A stretch of 64,000 nt of DNA, from the NCBI RefSeq assembly GCF_018691265.1, contig NW_024881324.1:2979730-3043729 (forward strand), in the 5' to 3' direction. Made by a program: the position numbers and the translations under genes. The notes beneath the pieces were generated by a model, which searched no databases, was not told the origin of the DNA, and worked only from the letters and a program-made list of their open reading frames with translations. This document shows positions 37,501-51,100 of this stretch, one piece after another. This DNA comes from Tyto alba. Taxonomy: Eukaryota; Chordata; Aves; Strigiformes; Tytonidae. Positions within the stretch are counted from its first letter, which is position 1; each line of letters starts with the position of its first letter.

Positions 37501-39397
37501 AACACCTGTGATGGGAGGAAAAGAAAGCAGAGGTTGGAGGACACAGCAAAAGTTTATTAGTGTTCGCAGTTACCAAAACGCTCTTTTGGGTTTTTATTTT
37601 TCTCTACTTGGTAATTACGATCCCATGTCTTCAACAGTAAACCTTGTTTGTTCATGATCTGAATCAATCCTCTCCTGACCTCATTAGTCTAGCTGTGGGC
37701 TATATTCTAAGCTACATGGTTGCATCTGACCTGCTGTTCTTTCTTTTTTGACCAGCAGTCAGGACCAGAACAGCTCACAGGGCTTTAAACTACCCCAGAA
37801 ATCTAACTGTTGTTAGTCTGGGCTGTAAATCCACTGGCTGGTTATAATCACTCAGTGCAGTGACCTGCACAGTACTTGAAATCTTGAAGTGACAAGACTG
37901 TATCTTTTATAAAGCTGAGAAATATACATGCAATAGGCCTTTTAAAAATAAACTAGATAGGATATTTTGATTACAAATGCTTTAGTGTGTTTCTCAATTT
38001 TTCATTGCATTAAAGCATTGGCATTAAGATAAAGAATTTTCATCAATAAATTAGCCTTCTTTGAAATACACTGTCTTAAAAAGGAGATTCTGACCAACAC
38101 TTTTCAGTTACCTTGCCATGGCTCCTCTGTTCTGGGAGGCAGATTGGCCTCAAATTTCCAGCTTGTGATAAAGCAATCTCGGGGTTATTATTGTTTTTAC
38201 ATCAGTAGTAAGTGTTCTAGGAATGGCTGTTAAGAATCGTTTGGTTGTTATGCCTCCTTGGCTGTGATTTCTCTTTTTCTGCTTATGTCCAAGCATGAGG
38301 GCAGGAGTCAAAAATAAAGATGCAACTGGTCACATGCTCTACTTTCAGGAATTGACTTTCTTCACTTGAGTTAAGGTAGCTAAGCTGCCCCAAAAGGGTT
38401 GGTTTAAAGGGCAGCTAGTACAAAACTGCTAATAAAGTTTGTAGTTATGAATCTGTCCTACTGAGCACATTTCAGTATGAGAGCTCCACTGATCCTTATT
38501 CATTTATCTGTTGCATTTGCTTAGGCAACTAAACTATCTGAAAACAAGAATTATAAGAATTACAGGCTAAAGTCATAATGTGACGTATATGAATGACCAA
38601 ACAGCATGTTCCCCATTTCAGTAGGGACTTGAAAGGGAAGCTGCTTAATGGACAAGTAAATGATCCAACTTCCACTGTTAACAGTAACTTATCAGTCTCC
38701 TGATTCAGATAAACATAAAATGCCTGTAAATGAACTTCAAACATTCACTTAGCTGTATGTGAATTATAACCATACTGCAATATGAAGGTAAATTTAAAAT
38801 GTAAAAGACCAGTGCAAAGGAGGCAGAATATTAATCCAGGAGAATCATTGTCTGGTTTGACAGGTGTTAATCAAAGAGTATCAAGGAACACCAAACTGAG
38901 TATTTTACCAGAAAGATGCTCTAACCACTCCTAATGTTCCAATATTCATCACTTTTAAAAATACTTTTCTGAAAAAGTAGAGATTGAAAGGACCACCATC
39001 AGAAGCCAAGCACTTCTGCGAGAAGGGTACTGAAGATTTAAGTTCCTACAGTTTCCTTAAAATCCTTAACCTTAAAATGGTCCAATTCCTTACAAAAATC
39101 ATGTGGTAATGGAGATGTTAAGTTACCAAGTTCAATTCCAAAAGAGCTCCTGCCTGTACAGATGTGGCTAAAAATAGCTGACGTTACCAGTTCTTAGTCT
39201 TATCAGGAATTTGTTTGTCAAACTAACTAAACCCTAGATGGGAGAAAATCCATATCTGTTCCTGGAGGCTCATGGGTGCTGTCATGAGAGTTCTATGAAA
39301 TTCCTTGCTTGTCAGTTGGATTTTCTCTTCCCATGCTTGTGCCGTAATTTTAGTCCTTGTTCCACTGTTGTCTGTAATATTTTTCTGTTTACAAAGG
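31531..39397. other. 8-kb AT-rich gene-free stretch
   Basis: No coding exon or transposon recognised. Low-complexity AAACC/AAAC tracts lie at 32254-32310 and 35065-35140, and T/G tracts at 36128-36165. Short ORFs up to about 120 codons have no recognisable motifs. Confidence 0.55.
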
Positions 39398-39585
39398 ATC
39401 ACAGAAATACCGGATCTCTGGAGGTTAGCTAGTCTGACCACCTTGGTCAGCTGCAGTTTTGCCAGCTGAGTCTTGAAAACTTCCAGGGCTGGAGATATCA
39501 AACGTCTCTGGCAACCTGTTTCAGGGCTACACAATCCCTCCTAGGGGAAGCTTGTCCTGATGTTTTTCCCAACTTCTAGCAAGAA
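39398..39585 (-). mobile_element. CR1-like LINE 3' fragment, antisense
   Basis: On the + strand it begins 'ggatcacagaaatac' and runs through 'ctagtctgaccacc', 'gtcttgaaaacttccagg' and 'ggcaacctgtttcagg'. This is the antisense form of the CR1 3' end. It is diverged, without a clean tail repeat, so an old copy. Confidence 0.55.
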
Positions 39586-40331
39586 AATAACAAAAGGGGG
39601 CCTATGTACTTCATCTTGGAACAAATTCACAACTCTAAATTAGCACGTAAAAAAACATGACCTCTTTCTTCAAATGATATCCAAAGTTTTAGCTATCTGT
39701 ATTTTAAAAGGGGAGAAGTGGGACTTGTTTCACATTAACATTTATCCAACTAAACAAGGAGAGAATTTGCATTGGGTTGAAAAGTAAGTGTATCACATTA
39801 ACTTTGCTGTTTTCTTGAGGTGAAAATCTGGCAATGCTGGAAATGGAAATTCACTTTCCTTTCTCCTACCCCCCACCTGCCACCTTTTTAAAAGGATTTT
39901 CCACACACATTCAAGGCCATCCTTCTAGGACTGGTTGGGAAGAGCATGCAAGACTTCTGTAAGAACTACTTCATTATTAATGTCCACTAATAAAGGGATG
40001 CTCTATAAGAAACTGTATAAATCATGTACAAGCTTCTGAAACCCTAAAGTGGGCTTATCTGAAGAAATATCTTTGTGTAAAAGCACATTCATTTTTTTTT
40101 TTCCCACATGTGAGACAGTTCCCTTTTGCGTCTCCTCTTTTTACTTAAAATCTGTGCTTATGCTGCCTTTGACAGGAGTGTCATGAATCTGTGCCATGCT
40201 GCACATTCTTTTTTCTTTCAGAAATGACAGAAAAACTTCATTGAGCTCTGTCAACCCCCTTCAAATTATGTGGGAGAAAAGTGTTGCCTTCTTTCTGCAG
40301 TCAGTGTTGTCTTCGTGGGTTTGTTTGTTGT

Positions 40332-40367
<36 letters not shown>

Positions 40368-42014
40368 CTCCCAATATTTTAGCTTAAAATGAGTTCTGTG
40401 GGGACATAATAAACATGCATTTGTATGTTTATTTTATTACTGAACATTAGTATGCTGAGGGAATGATGAAGCAGATTATATTCTCTGCTTTGTTGCCTTT
40501 GGGAAGGACTCAGGCTGTCACAGACTGGCAGCCAGTTTGCTGGAACAGCAGCTTTACAGTATGACATAATGTGCTTTCGAATCACTTCTAAGTTGGGTCA
40601 ATGGAAAAAAAATGAGGGATTGACCACAGTGTTCCTTTCAGAGAGGGGATTTGCCTGCATGTCAGGCTGCTGAGGGGCTCTGGCCTATATACTTAGTATG
40701 AGTGGGACCATGGCTTTTTCTTTCCAGCTGGTACAAAAATATTTGAAGAGAGGATTCCAATTCCAATTTGAAGTGCATTTTGGCACTGGTTCTAGTACAG
40801 GACCTGTAACCCTGTCTATTCTCACCTAAAACTTTATTTTACTTTATTTATCAGCTTAGTCTGGTGAATAATTTTAGTGTGGGTGAACAACTGAGAAACT
40901 GTGCTAGAAATTATTTAATTCCTCTGCAATTAATACAGCAACTATTAACCCAATATCTGTAAATGGATTCCTTGTGACTTTATAAGTGAAACAGTTGTGG
41001 AAATCAAGCTCATATGAGAAATGTCTGGGTGGTGCTTTGCATTTTACAGATTCTTCTGTAAAACAGCTTTTAAATTTATTGCTAAGCTTTGACTGTATAT
41101 TTTAACCTTTTGTTTAATTAGCTAAATATAACCTTCTAGGAGAAAGTAGCATAGGTTTTTCTAAAGGCAGATGATACCGCACGGGGAAGCAGTGTTTTCA
41201 AGAATGTTCTCACGTGAAAGAGAAGTGTTATTGTCCATGACATTTTCCATTCTCATTTCAGGCCATAATTTCTAGTACTCCATAGGCTTGGTGTGCTGTT
41301 TGCAGCTTTGATTTCCCTCTGATGTTCGACTCAAAGCTGTGGCACTGTTTTGTACCCTACTGTATTCCCATTCCACAGGAGGGAACTGATGGGAGGTGGT
41401 GGGGAGGCTGACTGGCTATAGCAGGAATGAAATTCAGTTGCAGGCGAAATGGGAGAGTGGATTTGGTCATACACACCAGGCAGGCTCTGGTGTCATGTAA
41501 ATGCAGTTCTTCCTTGTTGCTGTCAGGGCTCTTTTATGCATTTAAGACAAGTACATTTGAAATGCTTCAAAGAAGACATTTAGGTTCCTTGTTCAAGCAG
41601 AACTATGAAGGTACTGTAGGTGGTATCACACAAGAATTGCCTGGGATTCCCCATCTAGTCCTGTTCACCAGAACTGCCTGGCCAGCAGGCACTGGTGTAG
41701 GCATCACTGCTGTCTTTTGATCACTGTTTACAGTTTGTAGTAAGTTAAATTTCATCCTGACATTCCTTTAAAGTTTTTAATTGTTTGACAAAGTGCTAGT
41801 TGTAATTATATTTGACTTTGTGTAATTTTTTATTTCAGTGATCTATCTTGTGGACTACCAGTCTGAATACAAACCTTTAAGAATGTTTTGACTTGCTGTG
41901 TTTGTGGTTAGGTTCTAGAAATGTGCACTTTAGCATTCCAAGTCCTGAATATAAAGCTGTATAGACAAACTTCTGAACTGAATGGTTTCTCAGGGAAATT
42001 AGTAAGAGTGAGAG
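39586..42014. other. Intergenic, with a T45 run
   Basis: A homopolymer of 45 T lies at 40333-40377. No coding exon recognised; ORFs are under 100 codons. Confidence 0.6.
40333..40377. repeat. (T)45 homopolymer
   Basis: 45 uninterrupted T on the + strand. Confidence 0.95.
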
Positions 42015-42175
42015 TAGCTCAGCCCTGCAACAGGTTCCACAGGGAGGTCTGTCTGGAGACAGTGGAGAACTTGACTGAATAAAACCCTGAGCACTGAGCT
42101 TAGCTCTGCCTTTGACATAAGTGTGGAATGAGATAACCTCAACAAGTGCCTTCCAGCCTGTTATTTTACAATTTA
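42015..42175 (+). mobile_element. Ancient CR1-like 3' fragment
   Basis: The blocks 'ctgcaacaggttccacaggg', 'gagataacctcaac' and 'gtgccttccagcctgttat' resemble the conserved 3' part of CR1 in sense orientation. Heavily diverged, so the call is tentative. Confidence 0.4.
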
Positions 42176-42499
42176 TCTGAATACATTCTACAATGTTTCT
42201 CAAGGGAAATTTAATTTGTATTATCAGTAGCATTTTTTTAGCAGACTTCTCTACTGAACCTCTAAAAAAGTTACCATTTAAAGATGCAAAGAATTTAAAT
42301 GAATGGGCTAGTATTTATTGTGAAGTGGACCAGTGGTGAAACTGAATTACTTTTACCATTGCTTGGGAGTATTTTTTCATTTTCAAAATGCTTGTTCATA
42401 TGTAAGAGAGTGAGGGATCTTATCACATTTGTTTTAAACATTTTTAAATTTTCCTACCTGTTCTAATGAACCTGATTATATGAAATGGAATATTGGAAT

Positions 42500-43206
42500 T
42501 TTATATTCTTAAGAATTCCATTTGCTCATTAGTAGCAACTCTTACCACTCTTGTACCAGCTGAGTTATCTGCACCATCTGATCTTCTGCAATATTTCAAT
42601 ATCCTACTTTATATGTTTTTAACACTGATTAAGGTGTATATGAAGAAAATTTACTCTATCGCAGCCCAAATCAGCACATTCTCCACCACTTATTCCATAC
42701 CATTTACATCATGCTCAGGACCCAGACTATCCAATTCATCCTTATTATCCATCCACCCACACCCCCTTCCCATCCTTTGATATAATACACAGATATCATT
42801 CCCCTAGTCTATGGACCACCCCTGTAAAATGTTCACAAATGTCCACAAAATGTCCACTGACTTCATTTAGTCCATGACTCTGGGCTCCATCTGTCATGGT
42901 GGTCACTCAGGACAGGAGAAGTGGTGTGTTGCGTGGAGTTACTGGGCACCAAAGCCCTCCAAACTTCTTGTGCCCCCCCAGCCACTCGCTGGTGGGGTGG
43001 GGTGAGAGGCAGAAAAGGCCTTGGCTCTGTGTAAGTGCTGCTCAGCAATAACTAAAACATCTCTGCATTACCAATACTGATTTCAGCACAAATCCAAAAC
43101 ATAGCCACATATCAGCTACTATGAAGAAAACTAACTCTCTGTGCCAAAACCAGCACAGTGAGCGGCTGTGTGGTGCTTAGTTGCTGGCTAGGGTTAATCT
43201 GTGACA
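42500..43206 (+). mobile_element. Old LTR-retroelement remnant
   Basis: The right end, ttagttgctggctagggtta followed by ctgtgaca (ends 43206), resembles the 3' end of the LTR at 25187 (ttagctgctgaccaggctca...gaca). A motif starting tatgaagaaaa and ending cagcaca occurs twice in direct orientation, at 42639-42678 and 43120-43157. The block 42850-43060 is GC-richer than its surroundings. The left boundary is not visible and no target duplication was found. Confidence 0.55.
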
Positions 43207-44734
43207 GATGTAATATAATATTATTTTTCAAATAGTGCAATTTAGCCTCTAGACGTTTCTTAATTTCTTCACCTTGTATTTATTTGTTTATTTATTTATT
43301 TATTTATTTGCATGGTACTCTTTGGAAGAAGTTATGTGCTAGGCTTTTCTGGGTGAAGATTTTTAATTTCTTGTGTAGGGTCTTTGCCTCACAGGAGTGA
43401 ATTTGGATAGAAACAATAAGAGGCAGACTACCCCCTATTTATCCTACATTACCTGTAAATATCCAATGGAAGAACCTGCATTTATGTGGTAAGAAGAAAA
43501 TCATAATGTACTATACATGTGTGGACAGCTAAGGAAATCAAAAGGGGAGAGTTAGGTAATCTTGTACTGCTAATCAGAAAATCTTATTTTGACCTCATTC
43601 TTATCTTTTCTCTTATGGGACTGGGCCCAGAAGGTGTGGGCTCTATTTCCCATTTTGTTTTATGACTGTAAAGCAGTTACACATGCCTAAACTGCAATAA
43701 GCGGCAACCACAAAGTGCACAGTGCTTTTCAGAACAAGACTAAGTTTTCAGTAGCTTGTAACTTTGAAATTATTTGGACTGAAATCTTGCATGAGACATA
43801 TTTCAGCAACTAATAAAAATCCTTCATATGGGAAACCTATAAAAGGAATTTGGCACTTCCACAGTTTAAAGGAGAGACGATCACTTGCCCATGTTACATG
43901 TTTTATAGTTTTTTTCCTTTGGAAGACTGCATTCATCAGTACTTTGCGGTTTAGGAAAATGGAAAAGAAGGGCAAGTTTCCAGATCCTGGAGTAATATGT
44001 GTTGTTCATGCTAGAAGACATTTTGCCAATGATGAGACATCGGGTTCTCCACGTTCAGAAGACTTGCTAAAGCTTGAAGCTTAACACTGGAAGATGCTCA
44101 TGGGCTACAGGGGCTGAACTGGCCTCTCTCTGACGGCTTGGAATCCTGCTGTGTTAATTGCCAGCATATGCAGACTTTTCAGTTCTCCCTCCTCTCTTCA
44201 CTGGCACCCTGGTGCTATGGGGCAGGGAAGTTTAACTCACTCAAATACAGAGCTGATACTAGTAGAAAGGCAGTGAAACCTGGGGAGAACTGAAATTTCC
44301 AGAGGCAGCGTGCAATTCTTCTGCAGTGCAATGGGTTTTATGTGTATGGACTTTCTTGATTCAGGGGTCAGAACCAAATTCCTAATAGCACAAAGGACCT
44401 CAAAAATGTAGAGAGGTAAGCTGCTGTCAAAAGAGTCCTGTAATCTTTGGTGCTGGGGTTGGGTGGTGACTGATGCAGGAGCATTCATGGAGGGCAAGAG
44501 AAAGGGAATTCTGCAAGAAAGCAAGTATTGTCACTGGTAGACAAGTCCTAAAACTAGCTGCTGGAAACTATCTGTGGTTTTTTAAATGGGAAATTTGAAA
44601 CAAAGCTGTTTGGCTCTGCACCAATTTTATGTCTTTGTGCCTACTTAATAGATGTTAGCAAAAACCCAGTAACTTGAATTATTCTCCACGCAAAATCTAG
44701 TGGAGAGTACTTAATCTGCCATTCTAATCCTGAT
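43207..44734. other. Intergenic, with a TTTA repeat
   Basis: A (TTTA)n tract lies at 43278-43310. Nothing else recognised. Confidence 0.6.
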
Positions 44735-45880
44735 AAATTGTAGAAAGTACTTCGAGCTGTGGGTGTTGTCTACTTACTCTTCAGTAAGACTGTCTCCCAT
44801 AACAGCCCCCTAGACAAGCTGCTGCTGTAGGGGATGGATGAGCAGACAGTGAGGTGGGCTGAAAACTGGCTGAATGACCGGGCCCCGCGGGTGGGGATCG
44901 GCAGCGTACCCAAATCAAACTGATCCAAATCAGCTGTTTGGAAGCCAGGATCAAGCAGTGTACCCTTCCTGTGGGGAGGCATGCATACTGGGTCCAGTCC
45001 TGTTTAGCACCTTCATTAATGATCCGGATGGTGGGGCAGAGTGTTCGTTCCCTCAGCAAGGCTGTAGATGACACAAAACTGGGAGGCGTGGGTGATAGGC
45101 CAGAGGGACATGCTACCATCCAGAGGGACCTCAACAGTCTGGAGAAATGGGCTGACAGGAACCTTGGGAAGTTCAGTGAAGGCAACTGCAAAGTCCCACA
45201 CCTGGTGAGGAACAACAACCCACACCAGTACTTGATGGGGACCACCCAGCTGGAAAGCAGCTTGGCAGAAAAGGACCTGGGGGTCCTGGTGGACACCAGG
45301 TTGAACATGAACCCGCAACATGCCCTTGCTACAAAGAAGGCTGATGCCATCCTAGGCTGCAGTAGGAGGAGTGCTGCTGACAGGCTGAGGGAGGGGACCC
45401 TTCCCCTCTGCTCACCACTGGTGAGACCACACCTGGAGTCTTGTGTCCAGCCAGAGGACTGATATAAATGGCTACTGAAGCAAGTCCAGCAAAGGGCCAT
45501 GAAGATGAGTAAGGGACTGGAGTAAGCTCAGAGGACAATCTTGTTAAAGCCTATCAATACCTTCAGGTATTTATATATGAAGGTATTTATAGGAGGGTGC
45601 AAATAGGATAGAGTCAGGCTCTTTCCAGTAACAAAATCAGTAGCACAAACTGAAACACAGGAGGTGCTGCCTGACCATCGTGAAATACCTTTCCACTGTG
45701 AGGGTGACCAAGCACCGGCACGGGTTGCCCAAAAGGGTTGTGGAGTCTCCATCCTTGGAGATGTTCAAAAGCTGTCAGGACACAGTCCTGAGCGACCAGC
45801 TGTAGGTGGCCCTGGCTGAGCAGGGATGTTGGACCAGATGACCCCCAGAGTTCCCTACCAACCTCATCCATTCTGTGAGT
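44735..45880 (+). mobile_element. CR1 LINE, distal RT to 3' end
   Basis: Sense-strand CR1. RT motif region with the catalytic box as broken DDTKLGG (about 45066-45086), then RDLNSLEKWADR and LAEKDLGVLVDTRLN (45120-45310). The post-RT block follows ('gtgagaccacacctggagtc'), and the 3' end 'tcatccattctgtgag' is at about 45860-45877. Several frameshifts and stops. The 174-codon + strand frame (44938-45462) is a piece of this RT and not a host gene; the 239-codon - strand frame is its shadow. Confidence 0.93.
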
Positions 45881-47769
45881 GCGATATCACCCGGTAGATC
45901 TGAATAGGGAAGGGAGGGGAGCTAAGTAGTGTTGCCTGTGGTGAGCACAGTTCCTCTATTATGGCAGTTATGGGCAAGCAGTTACGTGCAGTTGTCCACA
46001 GGCCCTACATTTCAGCACTGTAGTGAAACATCAGGGAAGTGTAGTACGGTGCTATCTTACTGGAGAATGCTATTTAACACAATTTTAGAATGTGCTTGCC
46101 TTTTTAGCAATCTCACTATGGTTTTGGTTTGCTGATAGCAAATACATGTCCTTCTGTTTAGTTTCCAATTAATTTTCAGTTTTTCTTCAGTTAGTGCCCA
46201 AGTTTCATATTTTATACTGTCCCCTTGTAAGGTGTTGCTGCAGTTCTCAGTCATCTAGTTTTACTGTTTGATATCTTCCTCCTCTAAACTGACTGTGTCT
46301 CCCAGCTGTGTTGCTTTATATGGGTATTCCCTCTTCTCAGGCCTCAGTTAACAGTTAACATGTTAAACCAAAGGCCCAGATGTTAAATCCAGACCCTTTA
46401 AGGAATACAACATTTAACACCGCTCTGGTTATGGCATGGAATAGGAAATACAATGTTTTGTTTTGTTGTATGATCTTGAAGAAATAATTTTATCTCTCTT
46501 TTTAATTTCTCTATTATATATATTTTATATAAGACCTACTCTCTTTTTTTTAATGTGCTTTGATGTCTGGGGAAATTAAAAAAAAAAAGCAAGAACAACT
46601 AGGTGTTTTCGCTGAGTGTTTGCCATTATTTCTCAATATTGGAATAAATAATTAAGTTTGTTAATTGCCAGTTAACTACATTAGGTAAAATTCCACAACT
46701 TGAAACTGGTTTTGGTTTTTGTTTTTTTTTTTTTTTAACTGTGATACTCCCACATGTATTGCACAGTTAGACCAGGTCTCCCATGTTAAACCAAACCAGG
46801 AAAGGGTGCAGACACCTGGCTGGGGGATATATGCTACTTTTTATTATAACTGTTGCATCTAAATTAGTGCTGTTCAGTGCAGGACAGACTGATGTGACAT
46901 CTAATGTAAGAAAACTCTATGCAAGATCATACAGGAAGGGATGGTTATTTTTATTTTAAAGCTTGTCTCACGTTCACTCTCTTACATGTTGCCCATTCTT
47001 TCAGACCTGTTCTTTCATACCGACATGTTCAGAAGCACCAAGGTGCGTGTGTATCCAAGTGGTCTGGCCAGGATTACTTCTGGTGACAGAACAAGGTTAC
47101 TAAATCCTCATCACACCTGGATTTTTTGTGGTCAGTAAGCACATCCTGGCTCTCTGGGCATACCTCTTGTGCCTTTAAAAGTTCACAGCGACTGTCATCT
47201 GCTTTTTCATCATGTCCTACCTCTGAGAGTCATTAGGCAACATCACTAATTTACTAATTATCCTTTTGCCTCCTTCTCTGGAAATAGTTTGTCCTTTGTT
47301 TCCCTAAATTAGGTATCTCGCTAAACTGTGTGTTTAAGTGCTGAGATTGTGTCGGCTTGCCACTCTGCACCAGGGCCTGGGGTGTGGGTGAAGTGAGAGA
47401 TACGGGGCAGGGCTCTTTCTGTGCCTCCATCAGAAAGGCCTGATAACAATCGGCTTAATAAAATAGCTGGTTTAATAAGACAGAATAAAAAGAGGAATAC
47501 AGATAGTGAGCAAACCTTTTGTCCCTTCAGACTGAGCAGCACACGTGCGTGCAGCACCAGACGGACCCTGAATGGATTTTGCCACGGTACGCTGTGCAGA
47601 CACCATTTGTGGAGAGTTCTGCCATCCCGGGTCCTTCAAGATACTAAATAATTTTCTTACAAGAAAACAATCTCCACTCCTAAAGGATGTCGATGGAAGA
47701 ACTTCTGGCTGCACTGTTGGATGTGGGCAAGGATGCGCTGGTGCCTGAGTGTGAGGGCCGAGGGGCCCT
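45881..47769. other. Intergenic stretch
   Basis: AT-rich to about 47.3 kb, then GC-richer up to the minisatellite. T-rich tract at 46715-46737. No recognised exon or transposon. Confidence 0.55.
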
Positions 47770-47794
47770 GACGCCATGGGACACGTAGAGCATG

Positions 47795-48125
47795 GCACAG
47801 CCTGAGGCCACGCGGGACACACGCACAGCATGGCACAGCCTGAGGCCACGTGGGACACACACACAGCATGGCACAGCCTGAGGCCACGTGGGACACACGC
47901 ATGACAGCACAGCCTGAGGCCACGCGGGACACACGCATGACGGCACAGCCTGAGGCCACGCGGGACACACGCACAGCATGGCACAGCCTGAGGCCACGTG
48001 GGACACACGCACAGCATGGCACAGCCTGAGGCCACGTGGGACACACGCACAGCATGGCACAGCCTGAGGCCACATGGGACACACGCATGACGGCACAGCC
48101 TGAGGCCACAGGACATGCACAGCAA
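47795..48125. repeat. Minisatellite, nine copies of a 36/38-bp unit
   Basis: Copies start with gcacagcctgaggcca at 47795, 47833, 47871, 47907, 47943, 47981, 48019, 48057 and 48093. Spacings are 38, 38, 36, 36, 38, 38, 38 and 36. Two unit types differ at the end (acagcatg or atgacg/atgaca). A degenerate partial unit precedes it from about 47770. The unit is GC-rich and includes CACGTGGG or CACGCGGG. All three - strand frames are open across the array, giving repeat-protein-like ORFs of 146-260 codons that I do not accept as genes. Confidence 0.95.
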
Positions 48126-51100
48126 GGCAATGTGAACCACCAGCTCCTCCACGTACAGCGGCACCGCGCCGGGGCTAGAATACCACCTCATCTCGCTGCT
48201 GCCGGCACCTGCAGTTTGGTTTTCCCCTCTGCTGTCCCACTTCAGTGCTTCCATTCATGCTGGATTTGTACCAGTCCTGACGCTTCTGTTTCTCTGCAAG
48301 ACTGTGTTTGCTGCTTCAGGAAGCATAGTGTGAAATTCTCTCTCTTTCACTCAGTGCTTTTCTTTCCCATCAACTCAAAAAAGATATGAGATAGTCAGTT
48401 TAGCCTCTGAAAGGTTTTACTTAAAAAAAATACCTATTTATGAAACTAGATCTCTTTTAAATTAAAATGCACTAAAATCCAAAATACAGAACTGTACCAG
48501 CGTACCCCATCTTGTCATCAGAAGAAGCAGAAGGTGGATTATCAGACTGCTGCCCATGAAAAAAAGTGCTCTGATTTATTATGCAAAAAGACATTCTGGT
48601 GGAAGTGTTCTAAGACAGTCATTATGTAACCTGAAATTTCTTTAGATGCTTCTGTGTGTAGTTCAATACACAAGGAATGCCAGTGCAAAATTTAGTGGCT
48701 TTATTGCTGACTTATTTTGTTGGAAAAAAAAGAAGTCTGTGTTGCACATTGTAAAACTTCACTAAATATTTTTCACAGAGGTTTCTCTCTATAATGAGTG
48801 GTGCTTTTTTTTAAGCCTTATATTTTTTTAACCCTTACATTTTGCTTTTTTGCTTAGCACTTTTCTGCTTTACTCAACTGGTAGAACAATAGTGCTTTTA
48901 AAGAATATCTTCCACTTTTACCTAATAACCAAAGTAATATTATTTTAAGCCAGTTATCTAGGAATAATTGGTTTACAGGGGAATGTAACAATTCACAGAG
49001 CCAGAGCTTCTGAAACTGAGCTATATAGTTTAGTTGAGATCGTAGCTTCTAAATCACAGCTTTGAGTACATTGCAGTCAACTGCTGTAAGGACTTTGATG
49101 TCCTTACAAACCTGAAGAAGTTGCCTCTCTGATTCTAGTTATTCTCACATCTCTCTGCATTATGAAAGAAAATAATTTTTTCTGGCTCACATTAGAAATT
49201 CTGCTCCTGTAATAAAAGAGTGTGGGAGCATATCAAACAAAATTCCAATGTTGAAACTTTTGAAACATTTTTTTTTTTGCTTGATAATTTAATACTAATG
49301 GGTTTTGTTGCTGTTTTAGTTAGGGTTTTTTGTTGTTTTTGTTTGTTTGTTTGTTTGTTTGTTCTTCTCAACACATCAAATATTAGCCCTCTGCATCTCT
49401 GTGATACAATCAGAGCGCCAGTTATTGTTCTTCTCCTAAATAGGATATATAGCCAACATAAAAGCACAAAGCTGACAAACTATGTAGTGTTTGCTCTGGG
49501 ATTTTAGTGCTCATTTAACCATGAGCATTTAAATGTGATCTGAGACTGTTCTAGGAAAAGCCTGATTCTATGCTGAGGTCTGATAAAGCAAAGAGTGTAG
49601 CCTTGCTGTTTGGCAGACATGACTTGTATGGCTGCTCCATGTGCACAAAAAACACCCCCCTAAAAAACAGAGAAAGAGTAGGGACATAGAAAACCTCCAG
49701 ATTTGAGGCTTTGAATGTCCTTTAGCAATTTATGCCTGATTAAACCTCAGCTTAATGCTCAATTTCTTTTCCTCCTTATATGTATCTGCTCTTGTTCACT
49801 GCAGGAGTTGTACACTCCTGGAGCAGAAGCAGCAGAGCATGTTTCCATGTTCCAGGTACCCCCATTCAGTTTGACACAAGGAGAGCTACCTGTAGCAGTA
49901 CTCTGACACACGAGAGTATGACATTGACTGTTTGAGTTGTGGACAAGTTCTCCACTCAAGACATCCTGTTATGGTGGTGATAAAAGTGAATGAAGTCTAA
50001 TGTAAACACCTGAAGACAAGGATATCTTGACCAGCTTCAGCAAAATTTGACGAAGATTTGTCTGTGCCTTTTAGTGTGAAAAGAACAGTCTTCACCTCCA
50101 TTGGGCAGCAAAATGGATTCTTCTATTAGCTCTCACCATTGACCAGAAAATGCTCTGATTTTACTCTAGTTGACTGTTTGCTTTGTATTTTGCAGTTGCT
50201 TGGCTTTTGTTTGTAATAGACGAAGGCCTAACTTAGGAGTGGGACTCAGATATTCAAATACCTCTAAGGAATAAGCACTAAGTGGCAAAATATGACATTA
50301 GACCTAAATTGAATAATGACACAGAATATGAGAACTTTTATTGTATTTGGCCCTTTGCTTCTTATCATGTTGAACCACGTGCTCCCTAAGCAGTATAGAA
50401 CAGATTTACTTTTGTTCTGTTTTGGTTTGCTTTGCTTTATTTTAGTTTGGTTTGGTTTGGTTTGGTTTGGTTTTAAACTGACTTTTCTATGGCTTTATTT
50501 AGTAACAGTACCCAAGAAAGGAAGGGAACAGCAATTGAAATGCTAACTCCTTCTACGCTAATGGTAAAACTCTTAGTTTTAGTGGGACTAGAACTTCACA
50601 TGTTGATTCTAGGCTGAATTACAATAAGTCCACATGCAGTACCAGTGTATATTCACGGTGATGGGATGAGCTCTGACAAAGCTCTGTTTGTCTTAGCACC
50701 ACTAGAAAAAGAAAGTATCACAACTAAGTCTGTTTGATAGGCTTCTATTATTGTCTCTAGCCAAGAGGAGGTAGCTGCTTGGATAACAATCACTTAGTTT
50801 TAACACAAATCTACATCTCCTATCACTTCATTTTCTAATCAATGAACACTTGTTAACATTAGTCTGTTATAAAATGTCACAGTATAAGAATTCTTACTTT
50901 TACACAAAGAAAATAGTTGTAGAGTTTAATGCCAGGGACAGTCAGTGACATTTGAGATGAACAAATGGGTGAGTTTAAGAAATGCTTTAAATGTTTTCAT
51001 ATCTGCTGACACAAAGTCATTTAAACTAAACCAAACAAAAATGTACCCAGCTTCTCAGATTGCAGCAGATAATCGCTGTAAAGTTTTTATCTTCCATTTT

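Noticed and set aside
44781..45500. 239-codon - strand ORF
   Set aside because: Shadow of the sense CR1 reverse-transcriptase remnant.
47795..48125. CRISPR-like array
   Set aside because: Units are contiguous with no unique spacers, and the genome is eukaryotic; it is a minisatellite.
47472..48254. 260-codon cysteine-rich repeat ORF on the - strand
   Set aside because: It is read through the GC-rich minisatellite, and all three frames of that strand are open; the flanks have no recognisable domain.
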